This document shows positions 35,882 through 44,560 of a DNA stretch of 64,000 bases, piece by piece. A program made the position numbers and the translations under genes. Under the pieces are notes generated by a model. That model worked only from the letters and a program-made list of their open reading frames with translations, had not been told where the DNA came from and made no database searches. Location of the stretch: positions 2,334,501-2,398,500 of the forward strand of contig NC_004722.1 in NCBI RefSeq assembly GCF_000007825.1, written 5' to 3'. Positions within the stretch are counted from its first letter, which is position 1. Each line of letters begins with the position of its first letter. This stretch comes from Bacillus cereus ATCC 14579. Lineage in GTDB: Bacteria; Bacillota; Bacilli; Bacillales; Bacillaceae_G.

Positions 35882-36583
35882 ATGAGCGAACAATGTCCAA
35901 TTAATGTACCATGTCAGGTAGCGGGACAAACCCAAACACCATTAAGTGATGAGACTGCAACACCAATTGTTACTCCAGGAGCACCTATTGTAAAGATTCC
36001 AGTTGTATTAGCTGAAAGAACGCTTCAAATTGTTGTAGAGTCTGATATTTCATTAGAGCCTCCAGCAGTCGAAATTAAACGCATCTTAAAAAACGTATTT
36101 TTAACACAATGTAAGTTAGTGCCTGTAGCATTTGTACCAGTACCAGGTACACCTTACCGACGAGTTACAAGAGCGAAATTATTTGTACAAGGCTATATTC
36201 GTAAAAATATTGAATATGCAAATGACGAGTGTAATGGAGTTCTATATGATCGTATTGCAAATGTTCCATTTTCTGGTTTTGCAGATCTGACAGAAGGTGA
36301 TTTTCTATCATTAGCTTTAGTAGCTTCTTCTTCGGACACTACTTCTCATTTTATAAATCCTAAAAACGGTGATTTACCACGTCTAGACAAATATTTCTTT
36401 GAAAATGCAGTTTTTTATAACGAACAACCATATTGTGAATTAGTAAGCGCTCAATTTTTTGAATTAGACTTTTCACCTTGTCCTACAAACCTAAACGAAC
36501 CATTTGATACGCTTCGTGAAAAAATTGTACTAGATCTTACTTTAAAAGTTTTACAAGTACAACAAGTACAAGTAGCACTATAA
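35882..36583 (+). CDS. SPOCS/DUF3794-like spore-surface protein
   Basis: A 233-residue soluble protein with a cysteine-containing N-terminal segment (CPINVPCQ). Its core has the pattern of SPOCS/DUF3794 domains: VKIPVVLAERTLQIVVES, then AKLFVQGYIRKNIEYA. The C-terminus VLQVQQVQVAL recurs in the paralogue downstream. AAGAGGAGCATAAA precedes the ATG. SPOCS proteins occur in spore coats and in cell-surface carriers of spore formers. The pair was probably made by duplication. Confidence 0.6.
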   Translation: MSEQCPINVPCQVAGQTQTPLSDETATPIVTPGAPIVKIPVVLAERTLQIVVESDISLEPPAVEIKRILKNVFLTQCKLVPVAFVPVPGTPYRRVTRAKLFVQGYIRKNIEYANDECNGVLYDRIANVPFSGFADLTEGDFLSLALVASSSDTTSHFINPKNGDLPRLDKYFFENAVFYNEQPYCELVSAQFFELDFSPCPTNLNEPFDTLREKIVLDLTLKVLQVQQVQVAL

Positions 36584-36588
36584 AAATA

Positions 36589-36630
36589 AAAAGAAATTGT
36601 CTTTGTTAAAAAGACAATTTCTTTTTTATT
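36589..36630 (+). terminator. rho-independent terminator
   Basis: The stem AAGAAATTGTCTT/AAGACAATTTCTT is followed by TTTTATTTTT. Confidence 0.85.
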
Positions 36631-36709
36631 TTTATACAACATATATAATGATGAAATGGTCACATACAAAAAACAAATTTTTTGAATTTCATCAGACGGG
36701 GGGATGGTG

Positions 36710-37594
36710 ATGAAAAATCCATGGATTGGTAAGGGGATATGGGATGAAATTTACAAGTATAAAAAACTGAATATACAAGATAATTTACACGAAAAAAGAG
36801 GGGGAAAAGAAGAAATACCACCTGAATTAAAGGGAGAATATGTAGCATCAAAATTAGAGAAAGAAGGTAAAGCGTCTGGATCACAAATAGGGCCTTTAAT
36901 ACGCTCACTGGTGGTCAAAACTCCATTTTCTATTTTTTCAGAAGTAACTAGTTTTAAAATATTTCCAAAAATAAATATTAAAAATCAAGAAGCATTTGTA
37001 TTTAGGAATGAAAAAGGTGTAGAAGGGCGTGAATTAGATTGTAAGTTATTAACTACAGTGCAACAATATTATTCGGATAGTTATTGTAAATTAGTTTCTT
37101 TAAATCTTCATGAGAAGAGAATTCATTTTGAATTATATAACCAAAAAAATAAAGGGAATAAAGAAGAGAATAAGGTAGAGGCATCTTCATGGATTCCTAT
37201 TCACAGTATAATATTAGAGAGTGAAAATGGGGAAGACGTAAATAATTTTATTACAGCGAAACTACCAATAGAAATAGGAAGATATAAAGGTGAAATTAGT
37301 TTGCGAGAAAAGGTTGTATTTAAAGAAAAAGTGATTGGAATAAAAGAGGTTGAACAGGAGATTATTTTGACAAAAACCGAATTTTTAATACCAAAGGTAA
37401 AAAAGAATGAGCAAAATACACTTACAGTTGAAAAAGGGAGCTTATTGGTAGAAGGGTATATATATCAATGTATTGAATACATATCAGAACAAAGTAAACT
37501 TCATGATAATGAGCATCAGTTAATACAAAATATTGTATTGGAGTTAATCATTCAAGTAATACAAGAACAAGAAGTACAAGTGCGAATTAAATAA
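36710..37594 (+). CDS. SPOCS-like paralogue of the preceding gene
   Basis: A 294-residue protein, lysine- and glutamate-rich. The segment SLLVEGYIYQCIEYISEQ and the end VIQEQEVQVRI match VQGYIRKNIEYA and VLQVQQVQVAL of the upstream protein, so both carry the same C-terminal domain. The ATG at 36710 has ACGGGGGG six bases before it; the in-frame ATG at 36704 is too close. Separated from its neighbour by a terminator, so independently transcribed. Role unknown; spore surface suspected. Confidence 0.6.
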   Translation: MKNPWIGKGIWDEIYKYKKLNIQDNLHEKRGGKEEIPPELKGEYVASKLEKEGKASGSQIGPLIRSLVVKTPFSIFSEVTSFKIFPKINIKNQEAFVFRNEKGVEGRELDCKLLTTVQQYYSDSYCKLVSLNLHEKRIHFELYNQKNKGNKEENKVEASSWIPIHSIILESENGEDVNNFITAKLPIEIGRYKGEISLREKVVFKEKVIGIKEVEQEIILTKTEFLIPKVKKNEQNTLTVEKGSLLVEGYIYQCIEYISEQSKLHDNEHQLIQNIVLELIIQVIQEQEVQVRIK

Positions 37595-38140
37595 AAATAA
37601 TTATATTCCCTCGATTAGCTGATTATTTTTATTCGTAGTGTATTGATGGGTATTCTTTTGTAAATCATTTAGTGCTGCAAACTATTTGTTAAATGGTTTA
37701 TCCTTGATAAATACAATTTTACATTGTTACTAAATTGTATGAATCTCCTCTGGTTTAAGTTTTAAAAAAGTGCTAACAAGTTTGCAAACGATCTTGCTAA
37801 CACTTATACAGAATAGACATAAATTATCGCTGATATGTCGTTTTTAAAAATAGTCTTAATCAGTTAAATCACACTTATACGAAATGCTCATAAAAACCGT
37901 CTTAGTATCAAGAATATAACATGTTAGGTCAAACAAACCTTGATATAACAATGTTTGTTTAACTTGAATTTGTAAAACATTTACATTTTATAAATGCAAG
38001 TTATCCAAATCAACGTAATTATAAACATAAACATGATTAACACCAATCGGTTTACGTGACATTCGTATATTTTAAGTCTTTGATAAATAATACAATTTAA
38101 ATTTTGCAGATTAGTAGAATGAGGAAATATGCTTAGAGTA
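37595..38140. other. gene-less spacer
   Basis: About 550 bases without a credible gene. A G-T-containing hairpin lies at 37768-37804 (AGTGCTAACAAG/CTTGCTAACACT). Confidence 0.45.
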
Positions 38141-38614
38141 TTAGCGAAACCCAATCCTAATCAATTCTTTATCATTTATTTCAATTACGAATCTATATTC
38201 TTTGTCTAATATCCAGTAATAAAAACTGACTGCATCAACGTCAACTAGTGATTGGAATACTTTATCAAGATTTGTACTTACTACAGGGATTTCATAGTTA
38301 TCCCATATTATAAAAATCTGTTCGTCAAAATCTAGTTGGTTTGCTCTAATAAGGGAAAGTAGTTGTTCTTTGTTCGAAGCTATGAATTGGTTATCTATCT
38401 GTTCCCAATCTATTCTTCCCGAGACAGTTATAGGAAATGAATTCATTAAAATAATAGCAATCTGCTGGCTTTTTTCTTGGGAGAAAATGAGAGTTTCGTT
38501 TCCTAGGGATTCAAGGCATTCACTAAACAAAGGGTTTGTGTCATTGTTGTTTTTGGTTTTCAGTGCTCTTAACTTTTGTCGCAATTTCCATTGTCTTGAC
38601 GATCTATCATCCAT
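38141..38614 (-). CDS. hypothetical protein, possibly immunity-type
   Basis: A 157-residue acidic soluble protein. After a basic head (RQWKLRQKLRALKTK), residues about 40-157 have a compact alpha/beta pattern (FDEQIFIIWDNYEIPVV, then FYYWILDKEYRFVIEI). The ATG at 38614 is chosen because AAGGA lies nine bases upstream; an ATG at 38623 is too close. No family recognised with confidence; size, acidity and orphan setting would suit an immunity protein, but no toxin gene is adjacent. Confidence 0.5.
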   Translation of the reverse strand: MDDRSSRQWKLRQKLRALKTKNNNDTNPLFSECLESLGNETLIFSQEKSQQIAIILMNSFPITVSGRIDWEQIDNQFIASNKEQLLSLIRANQLDFDEQIFIIWDNYEIPVVSTNLDKVFQSLVDVDAVSFYYWILDKEYRFVIEINDKELIRIGFR

Positions 38615-38844
38615 TTTTAACATTCCTTATACAATTATTTAAGAATGAGTATAGCATATAAGGGAAGTCTTTATGAAAAGGAACTTTTTAAATATAAATT
38701 AAATAAAAGCGTTATTTGAAAAAAAGCCTTTTAAGGAAAGATAAGAGGCCATCAAAAAATATAACAACATGAAAATTTTATATTATGTATATACAATTTA
38801 AAGAGTTAGTGGAAATAATAAAATGTATAAAATTCTTATAAAAA

Positions 38845-38985
38845 AGCCCTAGGATTAGGGGATCTAGGGCTTCCTCTGTTGGTATATCTCACACGACATT
38901 ATAAAAAGAAAAGAACTTAATGAAGGTAACACATGAATGTTTCGTAAATGTATCAAAAAAGTGAACAAAAGCGTTATTTTATTAG
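38845..38985 (+). repeat. dispersed repeat, copy B (AAGCCCTAG hairpin type)
   Basis: The hairpin AAGCCCTAG...CTAGGGCTT, GGTATATCTCACAC, and a 3' end nearly identical to copy A at 25985-26125 (ATGTATCAAAAAAGTGAACA and following). Confidence 0.65.
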
Positions 38986-39013
38986 AAAAGTATGATTGTA
39001 TGAAATAACATGT

Positions 39014-39246
39014 ATGAAAGAAGAGGCGTTAGCAAAAATATCCCTTAACGAAATCGGCTTTATTTTTCAGCAAAGTAACCTTCTTAAGTGACTCATGTTG
39101 TATAGGTAGCAGAGAAAACAGAAAGAGTTCTTTTTATGGAGGACGGAGAAGTTGTTAGTGAAATACAACTAGGCAAGTTTAGGAATGATGATTTAAAAGC
39201 GCGAGAAGAGAAATTGTTAAAATGGTTAGCTGTACTCGGATTTTAA
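39014..39246 (+). pseudogene. ABC transporter ATPase remnant with internal deletion
   Basis: ATG at 39014 opens MKEEALAKISLNEIGFIFQQ, which contains the Q-loop of a MacB/LolD-type ATPase, and stops at TGA 39089. The neighbouring frame from 39088 reads VTH (H-loop), meets a TAG, then gives VLFMEDGEVVSEIQLGKF and the normal C-terminus KWLAVLGF with TAA at 39244-39246. About 100 codons between Q-loop and H-loop, including the signature and Walker B, are deleted. A terminator follows. Probably the ATPase partner of a permease like that at 20961. Confidence 0.7.
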
Positions 39247-39251
39247 AGACA

Positions 39252-39282
39252 AAAACTCCTATTGAATATAGGAGTTTTTTCT
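39252..39282 (+). terminator. rho-independent terminator
   Basis: Perfect stem AAAACTCCTAT/ATAGGAGTTTT followed by TTCTTTG. Confidence 0.85.
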
Positions 39283-39345
39283 TTGTTTGAAAGTTCGAAA
39301 AGATATATAATAATTTTCTGACTATTAATTTATGGAGGGGTATTA

Positions 39346-40056
39346 ATGAAAACTGAAATGTTACACACACAAGAAGATATTTTAAAAATGCTTGATTCAT
39401 TATTAAGACCTGCTGAACCATTTTGGAATGAGTTTTATGAGAATAGAGAAAAGGATGTTCCGTTTTTTGAAAATGTTCCAGATGAGAATCTAGTTTCTTA
39501 TATACAAAAAGAGAGAGTTTTAAAAGGGAAAGTATTAGAACTTGGATGTGGTCCGGGTAGAAATGCAATTTATCTAGCGAATGAAGGATTTGATGTAACA
39601 GCAGTGGATTTATCTGTAGAAGGCATTAACTGGGCAAAAGAAAGGGCATTGGCAAAAGGGGTAGAAATTCATTTTATTTGTGATTCAATTTTTAATTTAG
39701 AGGTTCAAAACGAATTTGATTTTGTATATGATTCGGGCTGTTTGCATCACATTCCACCGCATAGAAGAATAAATTATGTGGATTTAATTAAAAACTCATT
39801 AAAATCGGGTGGTTATTTCGGATTAACATGTTTTGCAGCAGGCGATTTAGATGAGCGAAATGGATCAGAAATAACAGATTGGGACGTATATAGAGAATGG
39901 AGTCTACAAGGTGGTCTTGCATACTCGGAAGAAAAGTTAAGAGAGATATTTAAAGAATTAGAGGTAATTGAGATTAGAAGGATGAAACAAATGAAACAAC
40001 CGAATGAAATGTTTGGAGAATCATTTCTTTGGACAGCATTATTTAAGAAGAAATAA
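39346..40056 (+). CDS. class I SAM-dependent methyltransferase
   Basis: A 236-residue methyltransferase. Motif I VLELGCGPGRNAIYLA binds SAM, followed by VTAVDLS (motif II acid), DFVYDSGCLHHIPPH (motif IV-like) and KSGGYFGLTCF. Cytosolic, substrate unknown. TGGAGGGGTATTA precedes the ATG. It stands alone. Confidence 0.88.
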   Translation: MKTEMLHTQEDILKMLDSLLRPAEPFWNEFYENREKDVPFFENVPDENLVSYIQKERVLKGKVLELGCGPGRNAIYLANEGFDVTAVDLSVEGINWAKERALAKGVEIHFICDSIFNLEVQNEFDFVYDSGCLHHIPPHRRINYVDLIKNSLKSGGYFGLTCFAAGDLDERNGSEITDWDVYREWSLQGGLAYSEEKLREIFKELEVIEIRRMKQMKQPNEMFGESFLWTALFKKK

Positions 40057-40173
40057 TAAAGTAGATAATTGACAAACTCATCGTTTTTATAGACAATATA
40101 TTCATGGGAATATACGTTCGGTTTTTGAGTGACGTATGTTTTACATAAATACATAACAAGGGGCTGTCTCCAT

Positions 40174-40581
40174 ATGAGTAACGCAAATCAAAAAATTACT
40201 ACGTTTTTAATGTTTGAGGGCAAAGCTGAGGAAGCAATGAATTTTTATACGTCGCTATTTGATCAATCAGAAATTGTAAGTATTTCTCGCTATGATGAAA
40301 ATGGACCTGGTAAAGAGGGAACTGTAATTCATGCAACTTTTACGCTAAATGGCCAAGAGTTTATGTGTATTGATAGTTATGTAAATCATAATTTTACATT
40401 CACTCCAGCTATGTCTCTTTATGTAACTTGTGAGACAGAAGAAGAAATTGATACGGTCTTTCATAAACTAGCGCAGGATGGAGCAATTCTTATGCCTTTA
40501 GGTTCTTATCCGTTTAGTAAAAAGTTTGGCTGGTTAAATGATAAGTATGGTGTATCTTGGCAGTTAACTCTTGCTGAATAA
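40174..40581 (+). CDS. VOC-family PhnB-like protein
   Basis: A 135-residue vicinal-oxygen-chelate-fold protein of the PhnB/YjdN type. The KITTFLMFEGKAEEAMNFY start, the FMCIDSYVNHNFTFTPAMS centre and the FGWLNDKYGVSWQL end are characteristic. The ATG at 40174 is chosen on the MSNANQK start, with AAGGGGCTGTCTCCAT upstream; a 15-codon in-frame extension has no ribosome site. Often annotated as a demethylubiquinone methyltransferase-like protein, but the true function of these small proteins is unclear. Confidence 0.85.
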   Translation: MSNANQKITTFLMFEGKAEEAMNFYTSLFDQSEIVSISRYDENGPGKEGTVIHATFTLNGQEFMCIDSYVNHNFTFTPAMSLYVTCETEEEIDTVFHKLAQDGAILMPLGSYPFSKKFGWLNDKYGVSWQLTLAE

Positions 40582-40604
40582 AAAAGAAAAAGCGTAGCTT
40601 ATTT

Positions 40605-40985
40605 TTGTTTGTAAAAGATGTTCATCTTGTATGGAATGAAGTTTCTAGGGTTTTAAAGAATAAAGGTATTCTTATTGCTGGATTTACAAATCCGTTACTA
40701 TGGATTTTTGATGATAACCAAGAGCAAAAAGGTATTCTTGATGTTAAACATTCAATTCCTTCATCAACATTGGATTATTTACCAGAGGATGAAGTTCAAG
40801 ATTACATCGATTCAAATCAAACAATAGAATATGCGCATACTTTAGAAGACCAAATCCAAGGCCAAATTGAAGCTGGTTTTGCTATAACAGGTTTTTATGA
40901 GGATGATTTTGGTGGAACAAGGATATTAGATAAGCATATTAAAACATTTATTGCGACAAAAGCTATAAAGTTAAAGATGGATTAA
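40605..40985 (+). pseudogene. C-terminal fragment of a SAM methyltransferase
   Basis: A 126-codon frame beginning at a TTG without ribosome site. It reads VSRVLKNKGILIAGFTNPLL, the post-motif III part of a type-11 methyltransferase, and a full C-terminus. The SAM-binding N-terminal half is absent; the sequence directly upstream is the end of the VOC gene. A 5' deletion is the simplest explanation. Confidence 0.6.
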
Positions 40986-41035
40986 GAATTTTTGCTTGTC
41001 GCACGGGGCGTTAGTCGAAGAACGCTCTTAAAATA

Positions 41036-41064
41036 GAAAAGGATGGTGCTTTCCATCCTTTTCC
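41036..41064. terminator. bidirectional terminator
   Basis: The stem AAAAGGATGG/CCATCCTTTT lies between convergent genes. Confidence 0.75.
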
Positions 41065-41142
41065 TTATGTATTTTGAGTGTCGAAACTATTCTCAAAACA
41101 AGTTTTACACTACCAATTGTATAATTAGGTTATGCTTTTATA

Positions 41143-42828
41143 TTAAGAATTTTGCTGACCAGATCTTTTTCCAAGTTTAGCTAACAATTCAGGTTGATCG
41201 CTTTGGCTCATTATAACTTCAATAAAGATAAGTTGATTCTTATTAAAAGTTATATTTGTTAAGACTGCTGCTAATTCTGCTTCATTTTCTACTTTAAATG
41301 TTAGACTTTTTTCTTCTGCCCCAAATACCATTGATAGTTTATTATAATCCCACATTTGTATATCATTATAAAGTTGGTTTTGGCCGTGAATGGCACGTTC
41401 AACAGTGTATCCGTTGTTATTGATTAAAAATATAATTGGTTTTAAATTTTGACGTAATATAGTTGATAACTCTTGGGCAGTTACTTGGAAAGAACCATCA
41501 CCAATAATTAAAATGTTGCGCCGTGATAAATTGGCGAGCTGTGTACCAAGTAGAGCGGGCAGTGTATATCCGATAGATCCCCATAACGGTTGTCCTACAT
41601 ATGCAGTGTTATTAGGTAGAGGGATAGCAGAACTACCAAAGAAAGGTGTTCCTTGCTCTACAATTAAGACGTCGTTTTCTTGTAAGAAATGGTACATTTG
41701 CTGCCAAAAACGTTTTTGTGTGACCATTTGTGCTTTTGGAATGAACTCTTCAGTAAAAGGTGAGGATTCTAAAATAAATGGCTTAACGTCAAGGGTATCT
41801 TTATTACGATGCTCAATTGAATCACTTAAATGTTGTAAAACATCCTGCATTACAACTGGACCGTATTTTTTATCTATAATTTTCACAGTGTAGGGATGGA
41901 TTTCTATAACTTGTTCTTTTGTAAAACCTTGTGTGAAGCCGCCTGTAATAGTATCAGTTAACTTCACACCAATACTAATAATACAATCAGATTCATCAAT
42001 TCTTTTTCGCAAGTACGGAGAACTTACATCACCAGTATAAATCCCTATAAATTGAGGGTGTTTTTCTGGGAATATTCCTTTTCCCATACTTAACGTCGCG
42101 ATGGGAAACCCAGTTTTTTCTACGAATTGATGTAAATTTTCTTTAGCGTGAAATCGATCTACTTCAAAATCAGCTAAAATAACAGGTTTTTTGGCACTAT
42201 TTATTTTTGAAATGGCATGTAGAAGCATTTTATTTAATGCTTCTTTATTACTTAAAATAGGTTTATTTATAATAGGTTCTGTCGGTTTATTAATTGGTTT
42301 ATTATACACATCAATTGGCAAATTAATATGAACAGGGCGTTTTTCATTCCAACATGCACGTAATACACGGTCAATTTCCTCAGCTGCATGCTCAGGTGTT
42401 ACATTTGTTTGTGCCACAGTGATTTCTCGATACATATTGGAAAAGTGATCGAACTTTCCATCGCCTAACGTATGATGGACGATTGCTCCATTTTCCATTA
42501 CTTTTGTTGGTGGCGTACCCGTGATTTTTATAACTGGCACGTTTTCTGCATATGAGCCAGCAATACCGTTAATGGCGCTTAATTCTCCGACACCGAAAGT
42601 AGTAATAAGAGCAGCGATTCCTTTTATGCGAGCGTACCCATCTGCTGCATATGCAGCATTTAATTCGTTACAATTGCCAATCCACTTTAAATTTTCATGT
42701 GCTACCACATCATCTAAAAAGGCAAGATTATAATCACCAGGAACCCCAAATATATGTTCAATTCCTAATTCATGTAGTCTATCCAATAAATATGTACTTA
42801 CAGTATATTGTTTTTTCAAATGAATCAT
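41143..42828 (-). CDS. thiamine-diphosphate 2-keto acid decarboxylase (indolepyruvate/branched-chain type)
   Basis: A 561-residue ThDP enzyme of the pyruvate/indolepyruvate decarboxylase group. N-terminal PYR domain with the catalytic region IEHIFGVPGDYNLAFLDD and HHTLGDG; middle domain; PP domain with GDGSFQVTAQE...NNNGYT, the ThDP/Mg motif. It decarboxylates 2-keto acids (pyruvate, phenylpyruvate, indolepyruvate or branched-chain) to aldehydes in the cytosol. Start ATG follows AGGAGATGATTC. It is divergent from a MarR gene, which probably controls it; the substrate is not settled. Confidence 0.9.
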   Translation of the reverse strand: MIHLKKQYTVSTYLLDRLHELGIEHIFGVPGDYNLAFLDDVVAHENLKWIGNCNELNAAYAADGYARIKGIAALITTFGVGELSAINGIAGSYAENVPVIKITGTPPTKVMENGAIVHHTLGDGKFDHFSNMYREITVAQTNVTPEHAAEEIDRVLRACWNEKRPVHINLPIDVYNKPINKPTEPIINKPILSNKEALNKMLLHAISKINSAKKPVILADFEVDRFHAKENLHQFVEKTGFPIATLSMGKGIFPEKHPQFIGIYTGDVSSPYLRKRIDESDCIISIGVKLTDTITGGFTQGFTKEQVIEIHPYTVKIIDKKYGPVVMQDVLQHLSDSIEHRNKDTLDVKPFILESSPFTEEFIPKAQMVTQKRFWQQMYHFLQENDVLIVEQGTPFFGSSAIPLPNNTAYVGQPLWGSIGYTLPALLGTQLANLSRRNILIIGDGSFQVTAQELSTILRQNLKPIIFLINNNGYTVERAIHGQNQLYNDIQMWDYNKLSMVFGAEEKSLTFKVENEAELAAVLTNITFNKNQLIFIEVIMSQSDQPELLAKLGKRSGQQNS

Positions 42829-42903
42829 CTCCTAATTGTGCAATGAATGTTTCAATAGACTAAATAAGTTCTAATGCGTTGATTAAAATATTCATTACTA
42901 GAT

Positions 42904-42914
42904 TGTGGTATAAT
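42904..42914 (+). promoter_or_regulatory. extended -10 promoter of the marR gene
   Basis: TGTGGTATAAT: TG-N-TATAAT at 42906-42914, 22 bases before the gene; no good -35 at 17 bases. Confidence 0.55.
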
Positions 42915-42935
42915 TTACATACAGGGGGAAAGTAG

Positions 42936-43418
42936 ATGACACAACATAAAGAAGAACAGATGAATGAGGCATTAGCATTATTTTATTTTGCATATAAAAC
43001 ATTTACTGAAAAGCCAGATGAAATTATAAAAGAATATGGCATTCAACGAGTACATCATCGAATTTTATTTTTTATCGCACGTTTTCCAGGGATAAGTGTA
43101 AATGAGTTATTATCACTATTAGAAATAAGTAAACAAGCTCTCCACGGACCGCTACGTCAACTTGTGGAAAAGGGCTTAATTGAGAGTAATGAAGCTATGC
43201 ATGATCGACGTGTGAAACAGTTGTCTTTAACAGAAAAAGGTACAGATTTAGAGAAAAAACTGAGTGATGTACAAAGACAACAAATGGGTGCTATTTTTTC
43301 AAAATTTGGTGAATCATGTGAGGACAATTGGCACCAAGTTATGAATGAAATGGCAAATAGCCGATCAGGTTTTGATGCTTGGATATCCAAACGTGAAATA
43401 CCAGTCGATCAAAAATAA
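42936..43418 (+). CDS. MarR-family transcriptional regulator
   Basis: A 160-residue winged-helix protein: HTH at about residues 50-75 (ISVNELLSLLEISKQALHGPLRQL), wing with DRRVKQLSLTEKG, and flanking dimer helices. GGGGGAAAGTAG precedes the ATG. Divergent, 107 bases from the keto acid decarboxylase gene, whose control is the obvious candidate function. Ligand unknown. Confidence 0.88.
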   Translation: MTQHKEEQMNEALALFYFAYKTFTEKPDEIIKEYGIQRVHHRILFFIARFPGISVNELLSLLEISKQALHGPLRQLVEKGLIESNEAMHDRRVKQLSLTEKGTDLEKKLSDVQRQQMGAIFSKFGESCEDNWHQVMNEMANSRSGFDAWISKREIPVDQK

Positions 43419-43584
43419 TGAAAAAACTTCTGTTTTTATCGTTTGAAAAAGAACAAATTTTATCCATACATTTGGCAACTATGATTTGGTCATAGAGTGA
43501 ATGGATAAAAAGATACATTACTAGATACTTTATACGTGTACGCAATGGAACAATAAAATTCACATTTCCGAAAGGGGAATTATA

Positions 43585-44322
43585 ATGATAAAACTTGTAC
43601 TTATTCGTCACGGACAAAGCTTATGGAATCTTGAAAATCGCTTTACGGGATGGACAGATGTTGATCTATCAGAGAATGGATTAAGTGAAGCGAGAGAAGC
43701 AGGAGCAATATTAAAGAAAAACGGATATACTTTTGATGTGGCTTATACATCAGTATTAAAACGCGCAATTCGGACGTTATGGATTGTACTTCATGAGATG
43801 GATCTTACTTGGGTTCCAATACATAAATCTTGGAAGCTAAATGAAAGACATTATGGTGCATTGCAAGGGCTGAATAAAGATGAAACTGCACAAAAATATG
43901 GTGAGGAGCAAGTTCATATTTGGAGAAGAAGTGTTGATGTAAGACCACCGGCTCTTACTGAAGACGATCCTCGATATGAAGCGACCGATCCAAGATATAA
44001 AACACTCAAAAAAGGTGAATTTCCATTAACTGAATGTTTAGAGGATACGGAGAAGAGAGTACTTGCTTATTGGCATTCAGAAATTGCGCCGACATTAAAA
44101 AGTGGTAATAAAGTAATTATTTCATCACACGGTAACACAATTCGCTCGCTAGTAAAATATTTAGACAACCTTTCAAGTGATGGTGTAGTTTCATTAAATA
44201 TTCCCACTAGCATTCCGCTTGTTTATGAATTAGACGAAAACTTACGTCCGATTCGTCATTATTATTTAAGTATGGATGGAGAAGTACCTGAAGGGGAAAT
44301 TCCGAAACATATTTCTTTTTAA
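43585..44322 (+). CDS. gpmA: 2,3-bisphosphoglycerate-dependent phosphoglycerate mutase
   Basis: A 245-residue enzyme interconverting 3- and 2-phosphoglycerate in glycolysis. Phosphohistidine H9 in LIRHGQS, substrate motif NRFTGWTDVDLSE, RHYGALQGLNK, and second catalytic H182 in SSHGNTIRS are all present at the normal family length of about 245. ATG follows GAAAGGGGAATTAT. Bacilli normally use the cofactor-independent GpmI as well, so this may be an additional isozyme. Confidence 0.95.
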   Translation: MIKLVLIRHGQSLWNLENRFTGWTDVDLSENGLSEAREAGAILKKNGYTFDVAYTSVLKRAIRTLWIVLHEMDLTWVPIHKSWKLNERHYGALQGLNKDETAQKYGEEQVHIWRRSVDVRPPALTEDDPRYEATDPRYKTLKKGEFPLTECLEDTEKRVLAYWHSEIAPTLKSGNKVIISSHGNTIRSLVKYLDNLSSDGVVSLNIPTSIPLVYELDENLRPIRHYYLSMDGEVPEGEIPKHISF

Positions 44323-44371
44323 TACGAAAATTTGAAATGAATGCTTGTCTACATATACAATATAGACTCAT

Positions 44372-44424
44372 GGTAAAGTGAAATTTTAATCAGTAGGGGT
44401 CTTATTTCCCACAAATAACAGGAT
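44372..44424 (+). repeat. internally deleted bcr1-type repeat
   Basis: The head AAAGTGAAATTTTAATCAGT is joined almost directly to a tail-like segment (CAAATAACAGGATAAAA, compare CAAATAGCGGGGTAAAA of the full copy). Confidence 0.5.
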
Positions 44425-44490
44425 AAAAGACGTGGTACTTTCTAATATATATGCGATGTAGCTAATTTTAGAAGCTTGTCCACGTCTTTT
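44425..44490. other. 66-base long-range hairpin upstream of spoIISA
   Basis: Perfect 11-bp outer stem AAAAGACGTGG/CCACGTCTTTT, with inner CTTCTAAAA-type pairing (CTTTCTAA/TTAGAAG). Could end gpmA transcripts or structure the spoIISA leader. Confidence 0.55.
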
Positions 44491-44560
44491 GTCATAAAGA
44501 GAGCAGCTTGCGCATGTAATGATATCGTGAGTAGTTTTTGAATGGAGGGTGATGTGATTA

